Shown: one piece after another, positions 26,629 to 36,078 of the stretch
How positions within the stretch are numbered: the stretch's first letter is position 1
Layout: each line of letters begins with the position of its first letter
From: CAKZML01 sp963823435
Lineage (GTDB): Bacteria; Pseudomonadota; Gammaproteobacteria; Steroidobacterales; BM003
NCBI GenBank assembly: GCA_963823435.1
Contig: CAWGLN010000003.1
Coordinates: 1-64,000 of the forward strand
DNA: 64,000 nt
Direction of reading: 5' to 3'
The notes under the pieces: generated by a model
Database searches by the model: none
Told to the model about the DNA's origin: nothing
Seen by the model: the letters and a program-made list of their open reading frames with translations, nothing else
Program-made: the position numbers and the translations under genes

Positions 26629-28269
26629 TCAGGGACGTTCACCTCCCAATGCCGGATTGTCACTCCAGCCCAGGGCAGCCCAGTCAATCTGGCCTGCCAC
26701 GTGGCAGTCTGCACAACCGGTGCCGCCACCCATCCCGTAGGCCATCTCCTTGGGGGCAACTTCATGACTCACCTGCAGATACATTTCGGTGTTCACAAAT
26801 TCGTAGGCACCACTGTAGGTTTGACCGGTATAGGCAGCGCCATCCTGTAAGGCCAGATTCCAATCGTACTTGGCCCAGTAGGGATTCGGTCCACCCTTGA
26901 GGCCAAACAGGTGGGGAACCAGCATGGTCTGGTTATTGGCGTCCGCCACCTGGTTGCCGATCATCTTCTTGAACGGATAGATCATGGCTTCAGGATCGGT
27001 GTAGTCAGCCGCCGGCCCCGCCATAACTACCGGAAGATCCGTGTACTGATCATTCACATTGATCATGATTCGATTCCACTTTCCGTTATGAAAGCGCAAT
27101 TCCGGCCGCACATTCAGGGCCCATACGAAGGTTCCCTTCTTCTTGTCGTAAGTGGGCTTGCCGGTAACCGGATCCACCGGAATCGGGTCTATGTCCTGAC
27201 CTGCATCGGCCCAGTACCACTCGGTCTTGGTGGCCAATTTCCGCGCGATGGCCGGTACATGACACACCTGGCAGGCCAGGCGCGTATGCGAGGCCACCGT
27301 ATTCTCGACGGTAGTTCCGACGTGGATATTGAAGCGGTCACCATGGCAGTCTTCGCATTGCTTCATTTGCCCTTCGTCCACCGAGTGGAAAGGCATTCCG
27401 CCGATCCCGTGGGACAGCAATTCTCCGTCGGTCCCACGCTTCACACCGTGGCAGGCCACACAGTCCATATCGGCGCCGTCGGTTCCCATGTGAACGTCGA
27501 AGTCACGGGTGGTCGCCAGGAGGTCCGAGGACAAGTCGCCGTGTTTCACATTGTCGCCACCGCCCGCATGTGAATGGCAGGGCAGGCAATTCTGGCGTGA
27601 CGGTGATCCGGAACGTTGCGCCACACTTTGGGCCACCAGCTGAAGATCCACTGAAGGATCAGGTAAACCCGCAGTCGTCTGCCCCTTCTTGTAGGTAGCT
27701 GACTGGTCATGGCAGACCAGGCAGTCCACGTTCCTGGGGTTACCGAAATCGAAACTCGTGTCGGCCCAGCCATAGCCGGCATGACACTCGGTGCAACGAC
27801 CCTCATTGGTGGGGATAGCTATGCAGAAATTATTGATGAAGTCGACTTTACCGTGAATCTCTGCCTCGTATCCTTCAACATTCGAGGCGACACCGCCCCA
27901 GGTAAAGTGACCGGTGGTCATGAAATCGTCAGCAATCTTGCCATGACAAACCAGGCAGTCACCGGTACCGTCGTAGGCATTATCAGTGAAGTAAGCCTTG
28001 TGCAGTGTCTCGGCCTCACTCAATGGAGGTACGGGAACCACACAGTCATTTACGTCTATGACACCATCACCATTGATATCTTCAGCCGGCATGTCCGCCA
28101 CGCCGTTTTGATTGGTATCCCAGCAATTGAGCCCGGCGGCCCCATCGGCCCCATCGGCACCCGCGACCCCGTCCGTACCATCATCCCCGCACGCAACCAA
28201 ACCAGCCGCGAGCAAGGCGACTAGTGTCAGTCTGAATGTGGAGCCCCACCCTAACCTGTTGTTTTCCAT
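26629..28269 (-). CDS. octaheme c-type cytochrome, OTR (tetrathionate reductase) family
   Basis: A 546-residue lipoprotein (LVALLAAGLVAC lipobox) with a Gly/Ala/Asp collagen-like linker (GVAGADGADGAAG) and an EF-like Ca motif (DINGDGVIDVND). The catalytic part has eight CxxCH heme sites in order: CLVCH, CTECH, CLVCH, CLPCH, CVACH, CEDCH, CQVCH and CADCH. TTGHFTWGGVA, HGKVDFINNFCIAIPTNEGR and YGWADTSFDFGNP match the Shewanella-type OTR octaheme family, which reduces tetrathionate, nitrite and hydroxylamine in vitro; one heme has a Lys ligand there. It is likely a periplasmic-face respiratory reductase. It stands alone between a terminator upstream and another downstream, with no quinol-oxidising partner visible. 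Confidence 0.88.
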   Translation of the reverse strand: MENNRLGWGSTFRLTLVALLAAGLVACGDDGTDGVAGADGADGAAGLNCWDTNQNGVADMPAEDINGDGVIDVNDCVVPVPPLSEAETLHKAYFTDNAYDGTGDCLVCHGKIADDFMTTGHFTWGGVASNVEGYEAEIHGKVDFINNFCIAIPTNEGRCTECHAGYGWADTSFDFGNPRNVDCLVCHDQSATYKKGQTTAGLPDPSVDLQLVAQSVAQRSGSPSRQNCLPCHSHAGGGDNVKHGDLSSDLLATTRDFDVHMGTDGADMDCVACHGVKRGTDGELLSHGIGGMPFHSVDEGQMKQCEDCHGDRFNIHVGTTVENTVASHTRLACQVCHVPAIARKLATKTEWYWADAGQDIDPIPVDPVTGKPTYDKKKGTFVWALNVRPELRFHNGKWNRIMINVNDQYTDLPVVMAGPAADYTDPEAMIYPFKKMIGNQVADANNQTMLVPHLFGLKGGPNPYWAKYDWNLALQDGAAYTGQTYSGAYEFVNTEMYLQVSHEVAPKEMAYGMGGGTGCADCHVAGQIDWAALGWSDNPALGGERP

Positions 28270-28813
28270 GATTAACATCCATATCAGCAGTAGAAAATAA
28301 AAACGGGCTGTCCGAAAACCCGGACAGCCCGTCGAAAATCAGGTCGTAAAAACACAATGTATAAACTTGCAGCAGCACATGGTCCCTGACAAATCCCTTC
28401 ACAGGCGTGCGAATAATCTCAGCTGCGCGCTAATTTAGGGTCCACCTAATGTTTTTGTACATCCGTAACATCCGTAATCGCACTACGCGCCAATCCCTGC
28501 ACCCTTGCGATCAGCCAGTATCCGCTCCGACCACCATTACCCGGTCAAAGCATGGCCAGACCTGGTATGCGAGACCGCGAGGCTCCCCCGCCCGGACCCA
28601 AGACCCGAAAGACAATACACGGGAGTGGCCACCCGTAACGGGTTGGAGGTGCCTGGTTCCACCTGTAATCAAGAGAACTCCGATGGCCTGGTCACGAAAT
28701 CCGGAGAATAATGACTGACCCCGGGATGTCTCTGACGGGCAGTTTTTGAGCCACCAAAAAGACCCTGTGATGGGTATAATGCCGGGGCATCCCTGACCCA
28801 AGGGTTTCACACG
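28270..28813. other. long divergent intergenic
   Basis: Separates the cytochrome (minus) from the YeiH gene (plus). Open frames here have no family resemblance. It contains a terminator-like hairpin 35 bases before the cytochrome start. Confidence 0.4.
28302..28331 (-). terminator. hairpin and T tract in the cytochrome leader
   Basis: On the minus strand CGGGCTGTCCG-GGTTTT-CGGACAGCCCG is followed by TTTTTATTTT, then the cytochrome ATG 33 bases on. No minus-strand gene lies close upstream, so it may be an attenuator of the cytochrome rather than a plain gene end. Confidence 0.65.
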
Positions 28814-29869
28814 ATGACGGTAATACCCGGAATAATGTTGGCCGCAGCCCTGGCGGTACTGGGCGACTACCTGGCCAACCTGATTGGCGTCGACCTGTTG
28901 GGTCTGCCCAAAAGTCCAATCAGTCCTATCATGATGGCGATATTGCTGGGTGTGCTGTTACGAAACACCGTGAAATTGCCAACTTCGCTGGAACCGGGAA
29001 TCAAGTTCAGCCTGCAACGCATATTGCGACTGGGTATCGTCCTGCTGGGTGTGCGTTTGAGTCTTGGCGAGGTCGGCCTGATCGGTCTGAAAGCACTGCC
29101 AATAATTCTCATCACGGTGCCGGTGGCCCTGCTGGTCGTAACCTTTATCAGCAAGAAACTTGGTTTGTCTGCCCGAATGGGAGCCCTGATCGCAGTGGGC
29201 ACCAGTATTTGCGGCGCCACGGCGATCATGGCCACCGCCCCCATCATTAAAGCCAAGGACGACGAGGTCAGCTACGCCGTAGCCTGCATCGCCCTGTTCG
29301 GCATGGCTGCCATGTTGGTCTATCCCTTTGCGGCCTATTGGCTGTTCTCCGCAGACCCGGTCCTTGGCGGTATGTTCCTGGGTACGGCTGTACACGATAC
29401 GGCCCAGGTGGCCGGCGCCGGCCTCGTGTACCAACAGTACTTTGGTGAGCCACGGGCGCTGGACGTCGCAACCGTCACGAAGCTGGTGCGCAACCTGAGC
29501 ATGCTTGTCGTCATTCCGCTAATGGCTATTCTTTATCACCGCCAGTCTGAAGAAGGCGCCGAGGCCCCGGCCTGGTACACGATGGTTCCCTTGTTCGTAG
29601 TGGGTTTCGCACTGATGAGCATGCTGCGCACGGTAGGCGACATGGGTGACCAGGCTTTTGGGTTTCTCGGGCAAGAGCAGTGGAACTCCATGGTAGGCCT
29701 CGCCGGAGAAATCGCCGCCTACTGCCTGGCTATCGCCATGGCCGCCGTGGGCCTGGGGACACGCATATCGAACCTGCGCGCCATCGGCCCCCGGCCTCTC
29801 ATCGTCGGCCTGATCTCAGCCCTGCTGGTAGGCGCCACCAGCGCCCTGAGTATATGGGTCATTTACTAG
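28814..29869 (+). CDS. YeiH-family (UPF0324) membrane protein
   Basis: A 351-residue protein with about ten hydrophobic helices. It contains the family motifs GIKFSLQRILRLGIVLLGVR, LIAVGTSICGATAIMATAPI and VHDTAQVAGAGLVYQQYFG. UPF0324/YeiH proteins are putative inner-membrane exporters; some are annotated as sulfate exporters (PF03601), but transport has rarely been shown directly. Full length for the family. It diverges from the octaheme cytochrome, and a sulfur-linked role for both is possible but not shown. Confidence 0.85.
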   Translation: MTVIPGIMLAAALAVLGDYLANLIGVDLLGLPKSPISPIMMAILLGVLLRNTVKLPTSLEPGIKFSLQRILRLGIVLLGVRLSLGEVGLIGLKALPIILITVPVALLVVTFISKKLGLSARMGALIAVGTSICGATAIMATAPIIKAKDDEVSYAVACIALFGMAAMLVYPFAAYWLFSADPVLGGMFLGTAVHDTAQVAGAGLVYQQYFGEPRALDVATVTKLVRNLSMLVVIPLMAILYHRQSEEGAEAPAWYTMVPLFVVGFALMSMLRTVGDMGDQAFGFLGQEQWNSMVGLAGEIAAYCLAIAMAAVGLGTRISNLRAIGPRPLIVGLISALLVGATSALSIWVIY

Positions 29870-30105
29870 CCGGCACGGAGCACAGTAACGCTGGAGCCTT
29901 TGTCACTGTATGTTGGCACACACCCTTGCCCGGTCGGGCTGCCCCGGAATGATTCCTGTCAGCGCCGCACCCTGCCCTCATACAATTTATTTGTCCCGCA
30001 TGCTGCGGTGGCAAGATTCAAAGAGTGTCCTGCGGTTTCCCGGAGGTTATGCTTGGATTCACAAACACCTCATCACAGCCCGGTTGTTGCAATAAGGAGA
30101 AATCA
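29870..30105. other. intergenic
   Basis: No supported gene. The YkvA frame extends into it without a ribosome-binding site. Confidence 0.35.
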
Positions 30106-30648
30106 ATGAGCTTGCGTATCAGCTTTGAACTGGACTCGGATGACCTGCAACACCTGGCCCGCCTGATGGAGCAATCCCTGGCCAAGGTCGACTCGGCAAG
30201 CCCTGAATCCATTCTGCATGGCGCACATGAGATGCTGGCCGCCAGTGCTGACAAACCCATGCCGCAATTCATGCGCAAGCGTCAGCAGCAATTGCAGAGC
30301 CTGGTGGACATGGTGGAAGACGAAGCATGGAACCTGCCACACAGGAACCGCCTGAGGGTGATCAGTGCACTGGCCTATTTCGTCCTGGCGGATGACCTGA
30401 TTCCCGACCACATACCCGGGCTCGGCTTCCTGGATGACGCGATCATGATCGAACTTGTCGCGCGGGAGTTAAAGCCGGAACTTGAGGCATACCTGGACTT
30501 CTGCGAGTTCCGTCAGCAAAAAACCACGGGTGAGGGTGAGCCGGACGTGTCGCGGACAAAGTGGCTGGATGAAAAACGCAAAACCCTGATGGGCCGTATG
30601 CATCGCCGGCGCAAGGCCCTCGGTCTTGGCTGGCTTAAACTCAAGTAA
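30106..30648 (+). CDS. YkvA/DUF1232 family protein
   Basis: A 180-residue protein. The central segment NRLRVISALAYFVLADDLIPDHIPGLGFLDDAIMIELVARELKPEL is the DUF1232 (YkvA) signature, in which the DLIPDxIPxLGxxDD block is invariant. Its N-terminus (SLRISFELDSDDLQHLARLMEQSLAK) is coiled. The family is cytoplasmic or membrane-associated and of unknown function. Start set at 30106, with AAGGAGAAATCA immediately before; the longer frame lacks this. It converges on the acyl-CoA dehydrogenase gene across a shared terminator. Confidence 0.8.
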   Translation: MSLRISFELDSDDLQHLARLMEQSLAKVDSASPESILHGAHEMLAASADKPMPQFMRKRQQQLQSLVDMVEDEAWNLPHRNRLRVISALAYFVLADDLIPDHIPGLGFLDDAIMIELVARELKPELEAYLDFCEFRQQKTTGEGEPDVSRTKWLDEKRKTLMGRMHRRRKALGLGWLKLK

Positions 30649-30667
30649 TTGCCGGGTATCTGAAGAA

Positions 30668-30700
30668 ACGGGCAGCCCGAATCATCGGGCCGCCCTTTTT
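30668..30700. terminator. bidirectional intrinsic terminator
   Basis: GGGCAGCCCG and CGGGCCGCCC pair around AATCAT and are followed by TTTTTT on the plus strand. It lies between convergent genes. Confidence 0.75.
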
Positions 30701-30734
30701 TAACGCACTCTCTCAATTATTCTTCAGCGCTTTC

Positions 30735-32522
30735 CTAGAACATCTCTTCGGACAAGGCCATGATGTTTCCAGATCCTGCCTTGACACCTGACAGGTGACC
30801 CTGGGTTCGTGGCAACACCTGTTCGGCGAAGAAGCGCGACGTCAGTAATTTGGCCTGGTAGAAGCCACCGTCGTCATTTCCCGCGTCAAGGTGCTTACGC
30901 GAAATCAGTGCGGCCCTGGCCATTTGCCAGCCACCGCAAACGTATCCACTGAGCATCAGCATATCCACGGCCACCGCGTAAGGTACGTTAATGTCGTTCT
31001 GGAAATTGGCGAACAACCAGCGGGTTGCCTCTTCCAGATTATCCACGCCTGATTTGAGTGCGGCACCGATAGCAACGAGATCATCGTCGGAGCCCTTTGC
31101 GGCATCGGCCTGCGTTTGACGCATTTCGGCGATCATCTTGCCCATCGCCTTGCCACCGTCCTTCAACAGCTTGCGCCCGACAAAATCAGTGGCCTGGATA
31201 CCGGTAGTCCCCTCGTAAATGGTGGTGATCCGGGCGTCACGAAAATACTGGGCGGCACCGGTTTCCTCCACATACCCCATGCCTCCATGGACCTGCACGC
31301 CGAGTGATGTCAGTTCCTGGGACATTTCGGTGCACCAACCCTTGATCACGGGGGTCATTAATTCCACTCGCGCCATGGCATCGGCCCGGTCCTGCGCTTC
31401 CACGCCCTTGTGATGCCGGTCAAGATCGGCGCCAGTGACATAGGCGATGGCACGCATCGCCTCATTGGTTGAACGCATGACCATCAGCATACGACGCACA
31501 TCGGGGTGACGAATAATGGGTCCGCGCTCGGTCTGTCCCGGGGCGGCGCCCTGTATCCTCTCGCGGGCATACGCTACGGCTTTTTGATAGGAACGCTCGG
31601 ACACGGCCAGGCCTTCCAGACCCACCCCCAGTCGGGCGTGGTTCATCATGGTGAACATGGCCGCCAGACCCTTGTTGGGTTCTCCCACCAGGTAGCCGAC
31701 GGCGCCCTTGTCATTGCCAAACCCCATCAAGCAGGTCGGACTGGCATGAATACCCAATTTGTGCTCCACCGAGATCGGCAGCACGTCGTTCTTTTCGCCC
31801 GGGTTGCCGTCGGCATCCAGCAGAAACTTCGGCACCAGGAACAGTGAAATACCACGCACGCCCTCGGGTGCGTCAGGCAACCTTGCGAGAACCAGGTGCA
31901 CGAGATTCTCGGCATAGTCGTGATCACCCCAGGTGATGAACAATTTCTGCCCACTGACCAGATAGTGGTCGCCCTCAGGTACCGCCTTGCAGCTGACCAC
32001 GGACAGGTCCGAGCCGGCCTGGGTTTCCGTCAGGTTCATGGTAGCGGCCCACTGACCGGTGACAAGCTTGGGTAAATAGAGCTGTTTCAACTCTTCGCTG
32101 GCATGGGCTTCCAGTGCACGAATCGCCCCCTGGGTAAGCAATGGACACAGGGAAAAGGCCAGGTTGGCTGACTGGAGCATTTCCTCAATCGCAATACCCA
32201 GCAAACTTGGCAGACCCTGGCCACCGTATTCAGGGTCCATGGAGATACCCAGCCAACCGTCGTCAACCAGGGCCTGGTAGGCAGGCCGGAATGCCTCGGG
32301 GGCAATCACCCGGCCGTCTTCAACCCGCACGCCGGTCTGGTCGCCAATCCAGTTGGTGGGCGCCACGATGTCGTTGGCAACCTGGGCCGCGCCTTCGACG
32401 ACCGCCTCGACCAGGTCAGGGGAAGCTTCTTCATAGCCGGGCAAGGCCGCGACATTCTCGAAGTTGGCCAATTCATTGATTGCGAACAACATATCCCTGA
32501 CGGGAGCTTTATAGTCACTCAT
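30735..32522 (-). CDS. acyl-CoA dehydrogenase (DmdC-like)
   Basis: A 595-residue flavoprotein. It has the N-terminal extra helix of the DmdC/long family (MSDYKAPVRDMLFAINEL), then the core LTETQAGSDLSVVSCKA, FITWGDHDYAENLVHLVLAR and RLGVGLEGLAVSERSY. The catalytic base Glu falls in TIYEGTTGIQATDF, as in medium-chain acyl-CoA dehydrogenases, and a C-terminal extension follows. DmdC oxidises 3-methylmercaptopropionyl-CoA, but most relatives act on short-chain or aryl acyl-CoAs, so the substrate is unsure. The start was chosen at 32522 (MSDYK). It lies directly before the aromatic cluster but is separated by the ExeA-FHA gene and a divergent gap. Confidence 0.82.
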   Translation of the reverse strand: MSDYKAPVRDMLFAINELANFENVAALPGYEEASPDLVEAVVEGAAQVANDIVAPTNWIGDQTGVRVEDGRVIAPEAFRPAYQALVDDGWLGISMDPEYGGQGLPSLLGIAIEEMLQSANLAFSLCPLLTQGAIRALEAHASEELKQLYLPKLVTGQWAATMNLTETQAGSDLSVVSCKAVPEGDHYLVSGQKLFITWGDHDYAENLVHLVLARLPDAPEGVRGISLFLVPKFLLDADGNPGEKNDVLPISVEHKLGIHASPTCLMGFGNDKGAVGYLVGEPNKGLAAMFTMMNHARLGVGLEGLAVSERSYQKAVAYARERIQGAAPGQTERGPIIRHPDVRRMLMVMRSTNEAMRAIAYVTGADLDRHHKGVEAQDRADAMARVELMTPVIKGWCTEMSQELTSLGVQVHGGMGYVEETGAAQYFRDARITTIYEGTTGIQATDFVGRKLLKDGGKAMGKMIAEMRQTQADAAKGSDDDLVAIGAALKSGVDNLEEATRWLFANFQNDINVPYAVAVDMLMLSGYVCGGWQMARAALISRKHLDAGNDDGGFYQAKLLTSRFFAEQVLPRTQGHLSGVKAGSGNIMALSEEMF

Positions 32523-32654
32523 CCCCTGCAGTCTCCTGTTCCAGCATTCTAATACCCATGGGGCCACACCGGACGGCATGTCGCGCCGCACCATTTTATG
32601 CATGATAACCACACTTTGGGGTCACTGACCATGCCGGAAAACAATTATCAGGTT

Positions 32655-33902
32655 CTAGCCGATACGGCTCAGACGCTCTTCATCACCACGCGGCAGTACG
32701 GTGGTTTCCCGACCGGGTTCTGCCCGATCATTACTGAAATCCCGCTCCGCTTCATTGACGTACTGCAGCCGGTTCTGCCCCACCGTGATCACGTCATTGC
32801 GACGCAATCGGTGCTTGGTCACGGATTTGCCATTTACCGCCGTGCCATTGGTGCTGTGCAGGTCCACCAACAACAGGCCGTGGGCGTCCGAGAATATAAC
32901 GGCGTGATAGCGGCTGGCCGAGGGCGAGGAAATCACCACATCGTTGCCCAGGTCCCTCCCCAGCAAGATCCGATGACGATCCAGGGGTATTTCCTCTACG
33001 AATTCACTGTTGTTGGTATGCACCAGACGCGCCCTGGAACGCACACTCATCGCCATCTGGTCGGTTTCCCTGCGCGCCGGGTGCTCCAGTTGCTGTGGGT
33101 CCAGTTCGAGATCCAGGAATTCTATTGCAAGCGCGACCTCGCGGTCAGAGACAAACAGCATGCGCCGTTTCTCCGCACACTCCATGGCGGCCCTGCACAA
33201 GCGGTTAATGGCCCGGGGATTGCCGTTGCTGTAGCGGAAGACCAGGTGCAGTGCAGTTGGGGTGAAAATATCCTTGGACACGGCGGCGCCGGCCATACGC
33301 AATCGGCGCTGGATATAATTCCCGGTTTCTTCTTCGCTCATACGGCGAATAAAGAAACGGTGCCACTGGCGTGGTCCGGCCACGGCGTGCAAATTCGACT
33401 GCAGCATGGACTCCAGATCCAGGCCGCCCATTAGTATGAAGTTCACCGCCGGGTAGCCGTCCTCCTCCATGGCGCCCAACCAGTGCAGCTCCAGCAATTG
33501 CTCCGGGCCGAGCAGATCGGCATCGTCCACCAACAAGGTCAGACAGCGGCCCTCTTTCTGGTATTGCTTACAGGCTTTTTCAATGTCCGAGTCAGATGCC
33601 AGGGTGGCGTCTACCGGGAGATATTCCTGCAATTCATGCGCAATGCGCTCGCGAAATTTTACTGTACCGGCACCCAGTTGCACCAATCCGGTAATTGATC
33701 TCAGTCCCCGGACAAATCTCTGTACCAGCGTGGTCTTGCCTATACCCGGCTCACCAAGAATAGTCACCAGGCAGGCGCGGTTCCACAGTGCGTGGCTCAT
33801 GAGATTGACCGCCCGACCGTGCTGCTCGGAAAAGTAGCTCAGGTCGTGGTCAGACTCATCCTCGAATGGCCTGTGCTTTAATTCAAAGAATTCTGGTCGC
33901 AC
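32655..33902 (-). CDS. ExeA/GspA-like AAA ATPase with C-terminal FHA domain
   Basis: Residues 1-250 are an AAA ATPase (AAA_22/ExeA type): KHRPFEDESDHDLSYFSEQH, Walker A GEPGIGKTTLV, Walker B LTLLVDDADLL, sensor region AAMEC. Residues 290-390 form a classical FHA phosphothreonine-binding domain: HRILLGRDLGNDVVIS, SASRYHAVIF and LHSTNGTAVNG. ExeA-like ATPases partner type-II secretion or other envelope complexes; the FHA adds a Ser/Thr-kinase-linked input. No kinase gene is visible here. It starts at GTG 33902. It lies between paaZ and the acyl-CoA dehydrogenase, with no evident link to either. It may serve the envelope machine at 49.7-64 kb, whose proteins also carry FHA-like and PEGA domains. 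Confidence 0.78.
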   Translation of the reverse strand: MRPEFFELKHRPFEDESDHDLSYFSEQHGRAVNLMSHALWNRACLVTILGEPGIGKTTLVQRFVRGLRSITGLVQLGAGTVKFRERIAHELQEYLPVDATLASDSDIEKACKQYQKEGRCLTLLVDDADLLGPEQLLELHWLGAMEEDGYPAVNFILMGGLDLESMLQSNLHAVAGPRQWHRFFIRRMSEEETGNYIQRRLRMAGAAVSKDIFTPTALHLVFRYSNGNPRAINRLCRAAMECAEKRRMLFVSDREVALAIEFLDLELDPQQLEHPARRETDQMAMSVRSRARLVHTNNSEFVEEIPLDRHRILLGRDLGNDVVISSPSASRYHAVIFSDAHGLLLVDLHSTNGTAVNGKSVTKHRLRRNDVITVGQNRLQYVNEAERDFSNDRAEPGRETTVLPRGDEERLSRIG

Positions 33903-33996
33903 GGTTCCTCACCCATAGTGAATAATTTGTTATCCCCTACTGCGTCATCAGTCTATCCCAGACCGGCTCAAAGTGTTAGGAAGGGTCTGAGGCCCT

Positions 33997-36041
33997 TTAT
34001 ACCGGCACCCAATGCTCTTTTTCAACCAGCGTCAACACTTCGTAACTCGCGACGTTTTCATCGTCCTGGTTGGTGACCTGCACATCCCAGTGCACCTCAC
34101 CGTATTCGGCGGTTTCACGATTGACCTTTTGCCTGCAGGTAAAGGCGACCTTTATCCGGTCCCCCGGGTACACCGGTTTATTAAAACGAAGATTCTCCAG
34201 ACCGTAATTTGCCAGCACAGGTCCCGGGGCCGGATCCACGAACAGACCGGCCGCCGCCGACACCAGGTAGTAGCCATGCGCTACCCGGCCATCAAAAAAC
34301 GGATTGGCCGCAGCGGCCTCCTGGTCCATATGTGCGTAGAAGGTATCTCCGCTCAGCGCGGCGAAGGCCTCGATATCCTCCAGGCTCACCTCGCGTTCTT
34401 CACTGAGCAGGGCATCGCCAACCTGCAGTTGCTCGAAATACTTGCGGAATGGATGAACGGACTGCAGGCGTCTCGTGCCGCCTGGAAAGTAGCGATCGCA
34501 AATTATACCCAGGGTATCGGGCGAGCCCTGCAGGGCAGTGCGCTGCATATGATGCATCACCGCCCGGATACCGCCTTGCTCCTCACCACCACCCGCCCGG
34601 CCCGGGCCGCCATGCACAAGATGGGGAAGTGGTGAACCGTGACCCGTCGATTCGGACGCACAATGCCGGTTAAGTAATACCAGGCGCCCGTGCATCGCGG
34701 CAGTGCCAAGGACAAACTCGCGCACCGCCTGATCGTCTGCACTGCACATGGATCCTGCGAGGCTGCCACCACCCATGCGTGCGAGGGCCACGGCATGCGA
34801 CATATCCCTGTAGGGCAGCAACGAGCAGACCGGTCCGAAGGCTTCAACTGAATGCACTGCATGTCCGGCGTGCGGATCATTAACCCGCAGCACCACTGGC
34901 GACACGAAGGCGCCCGCCTGTGCATCGGCCTGCACCAGGTCCAGGGTCTCGCGCCGGTACACAATCTCGGACTCACGCGCCAGTTCGGCAACTCTTTGCA
35001 ACACTTCATCACGCTGACCCAGGCTGGCCAGGGGCCCCATGTCGACCTCTTTGCTGGAAGGCAGACCGATACGCAAACCATCCAGTTTTTCAGCCAGGGC
35101 CTGCTGCACCGCATCGATGCAGGCTGCCGGCACCAGTGCGCGTCGGATAGCGGTGCATTTCTGTCCCGCCTTGCTGGTCATCTCGCGAAAAACCTCGGCG
35201 ATAAACAGGTCGAACTCCGGTGTACCCGGTATCGCATCAGGTCCAAGCACCGAACAATTCAGCGAATCGGTTTCAGCGTTCAGACGCACGGCATTACCCA
35301 ATACCACGGGATGGGTACGCAGCTTGAGGGCAGTGGCGGCGGAGCCGGTGAAACCAATCACGTCCTGGCAGTTAAGGTGATTCAGCAGGTCCCCTACCGC
35401 CCCGCACAGTAACTGGACGGCACCCTCGGGCAGTATCCCGGATTCCACGATGCGCCTGACCATGTGCTCGGTCAGGTAGGCGGTACTGCTCGCCGGCTTG
35501 ACCAGCACGGGCATGCCCGCCAGGATCGCCGGGGCCAGTTTCTCCAGCATTCCCCAGCAGGGAAAATTAAAAGCATTGATCTGGACTGCGACGCCTTCCA
35601 GGGGCACACACAGGTGCTGACCGACAAAGCTGCCACCACGTGAGATCGCTTCGGGCCCTCCCTCCACCAGGACACGGTCGTTCGGAAGCTCCCGACGGCC
35701 CTTGCTGGAATACACGAACAGGGTGGAAATACCGCCATCCACATCGATCCAGGTATCGGCCCGGGTGGCGCCTGTCTGGTGAGACAGTGCATAAAATTCC
35801 TGCTTGAAATCCCCCAGGTACTTGGCCAGCGCCTTGAGGCTCTCCGCCCTCTGGTGAAAGGTCATGGCCCTTAAGGCCGGACCAGCCTTGACCCTGCCAT
35901 ACTCCAGCATGGCTTGCCGATCGACCTGCTCCGCGCCGATCAACGCCACCACGCTACCGTCGACCGCGCTACGCATAGCCGTGACCCGGGCCCCGCCGGT
36001 TGCCATCTGCCCTCGGCGTAACTTTCCAGTATTCGCGTCAT
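33997..36041 (-). CDS. paaZ: bifunctional oxepin-CoA hydrolase / 3-oxo-5,6-dehydrosuberyl-CoA semialdehyde dehydrogenase
   Basis: About 680 residues, the length of E. coli PaaZ. The N-terminal aldehyde dehydrogenase half has the Glu base in AETDSLNCSVLGPDA and the catalytic Cys in KAGQKCTAIRR. The C-terminal MaoC-type hydratase half has the motif FFDGRVAHGYYLV. It opens the oxepin ring made by PaaABCE and PaaG and oxidises the released aldehyde. The start is at ATG 36041 (MTRILESYAEGRWQ); the frame breaks once near 35965 and then continues VDGSVVALIGAEQ. A small garbled patch near residue 470 (LNRHCASESTGHGSPLPHLV) may hide another slip. It follows the aminotransferase closely on the minus strand. 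Confidence 0.85.
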
Positions 36042-36078
36042 AGTCCGATCACCTGCGTTGTGTTTTTTCCAATCCGGA

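Noticed and set aside
28511..28810. Open frames in the gap before the YeiH gene
   Set aside because: Composition and lack of motifs match non-coding GC-rich DNA.
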